Positions 63,243 through 64,000 of a DNA stretch of 64,000 nt are shown here, piece by piece. Numbering within the stretch: the stretch's first letter is position 1; every line of letters starts with the position of its first letter. The notes under the pieces were generated by a model, which was not told the origin of the DNA, ran no database searches, and saw only the letters and a list, made by a program, of their open reading frames with translations. The position numbers and the translations under genes are program-made. This stretch comes from Asterella californica (Eukaryota; Streptophyta; Marchantiopsida; Marchantiales; Aytoniaceae): contig JAYKYS010000012.1 in the NCBI GenBank assembly GCA_036924285.1, positions 11,098,001 to 11,162,000 on the forward strand, read 5' to 3'.

Positions 63243-64000
63243 AACAATATACACATATCGATCAACCTTCAAACTGTACTTCCTTCTGCTTCGATCATCA
63301 AGATTCTGCTGATTTTCTTCGTTCACGCCAGCACTTGTTTGAACATCATGTCGTCTTCCCTTAGTAGTTTTGCAAAATGGAAGCAAATAGAATCCAGTTA
63401 TTATCAGCACCCACTAGGTTGTTTGAAATGCTGTACACAGTCTTGAAGGTTATCTCTTGAGAAATCCGCGAATGAAGCCACGAAAGTTTTTCATTTCAAA
63501 CTTGAACCACCTTTTTTATATTCTGTTTACTACAAGAATCACGATCAGATAAAAAAAGTAACAAAAACATTTGGCCGTTACTTGGAACACGGCGAAACTT
63601 AGTTTTCTTAAAACTGATTTCAGTTTCCACGTTAAAGAATCTTCTCTGAACTTTGACACCCATTAAGGACGTGTCAAAGCTACAACCTTTGGGAAATATT
63701 TACGGATGCGACCAAGAGGTAACGGATGTTTTCTACAGTTATCTTTGGAAGCACCTGCAGGAAATTACCACGGCCGCCTCTAACTTAAATGTTTTTCAAA
63801 TCAATCGTTCGTTTTTCAAATCGTTTTCAAATCGTTCACAAATCGTTCAGTCATAAGTAAATTCAGAACTTCGAAAATTTATTGAAATTGTCAAAAAGTC
63901 AAAAGATGAAAAAATAAGAAACTCAGACCACCCTTTTGAGCGATACACGACTCTGGACAAAGCTTACCTTTGACAAATACCATTTTCTCTCTAGTAATTA
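63243..64000. other. intergenic DNA at window end
   Basis: No gene recognised. TTTTCAAATC/AAATCGTTC words repeat at about 63792-63848. Confidence 0.4.

Overview
The window looks like nuclear DNA of a land plant, probably an early-diverging lineage such as a bryophyte; the lineage call is an inference. The main support is a brassinosteroid-signalling-kinase (BSK) gene at 20943-26997 with an N-terminal MGC lipidation signal, ten GT-AG exons and C-terminal TPR-like repeats. Plant-type telomeric motifs (CCCTAAA) and an initiator-Met-tRNA-primed Ty3/gypsy chromovirus agree with this. There is no operon-like packing, and most of the window is transposon-derived or non-coding.

Layout. 1-1.6 kb: AT-rich, no gene. 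1.6-2.6 kb: broken Helitron Rep fragment. 3.9-6.9 kb: internally deleted LTR element (LTR, gag start, pol end, LTR). 7.3-12.8 kb: heavily mutated gag-protease-RT-RNase H-integrase body of the same gypsy family. 12.8-20 kb: intergenic, with one 0.37 kb twin-hairpin element, a 160-bp tandem duplication and a perfect 19-bp hairpin. 20-28 kb: BSK with a CT-rich leader, two chained upstream ORFs and its 3' flank. 28.3-31.5 kb: foldback element with telomere-like motifs, further twin-hairpin elements and nested hairpins. 31.6-32.6 kb: LINE remnant. 33.0-39.2 kb: two divergent (head-to-head) genes for HUH/Rep-type rolling-circle nucleases, one split by a tRNA-like SINE. 40.1-47.2 kb: a complete, very young chromovirus with 935-bp LTRs that differ at one base by eye. 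47.2-64 kb: mostly non-coding, with a third gypsy gag remnant (51.5-53.3 kb), microsatellites, a block in which one short motif recurs about every 250 bp (59.8-60.6 kb), and two more twin-hairpin elements at 62.5-63.2 kb.

The most unusual content has two parts. First, a pair of Rep-like HUH endonuclease genes (HxHxxG plus YCxK motifs) that are neither Helitron nor LTR elements. Second, a family of at least six ~340-370 bp elements, each with two neighbouring hairpins and a TGCWTAT-like heptamer in direct orientation at both ends. The hairpin stems differ in sequence between copies, but pairing is kept. HUH nucleases act on hairpin origins, so a link between the two is a testable idea, not something the sequence proves. 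The only host protein gene I can support is BSK; the rest is mobile-element biology around it.
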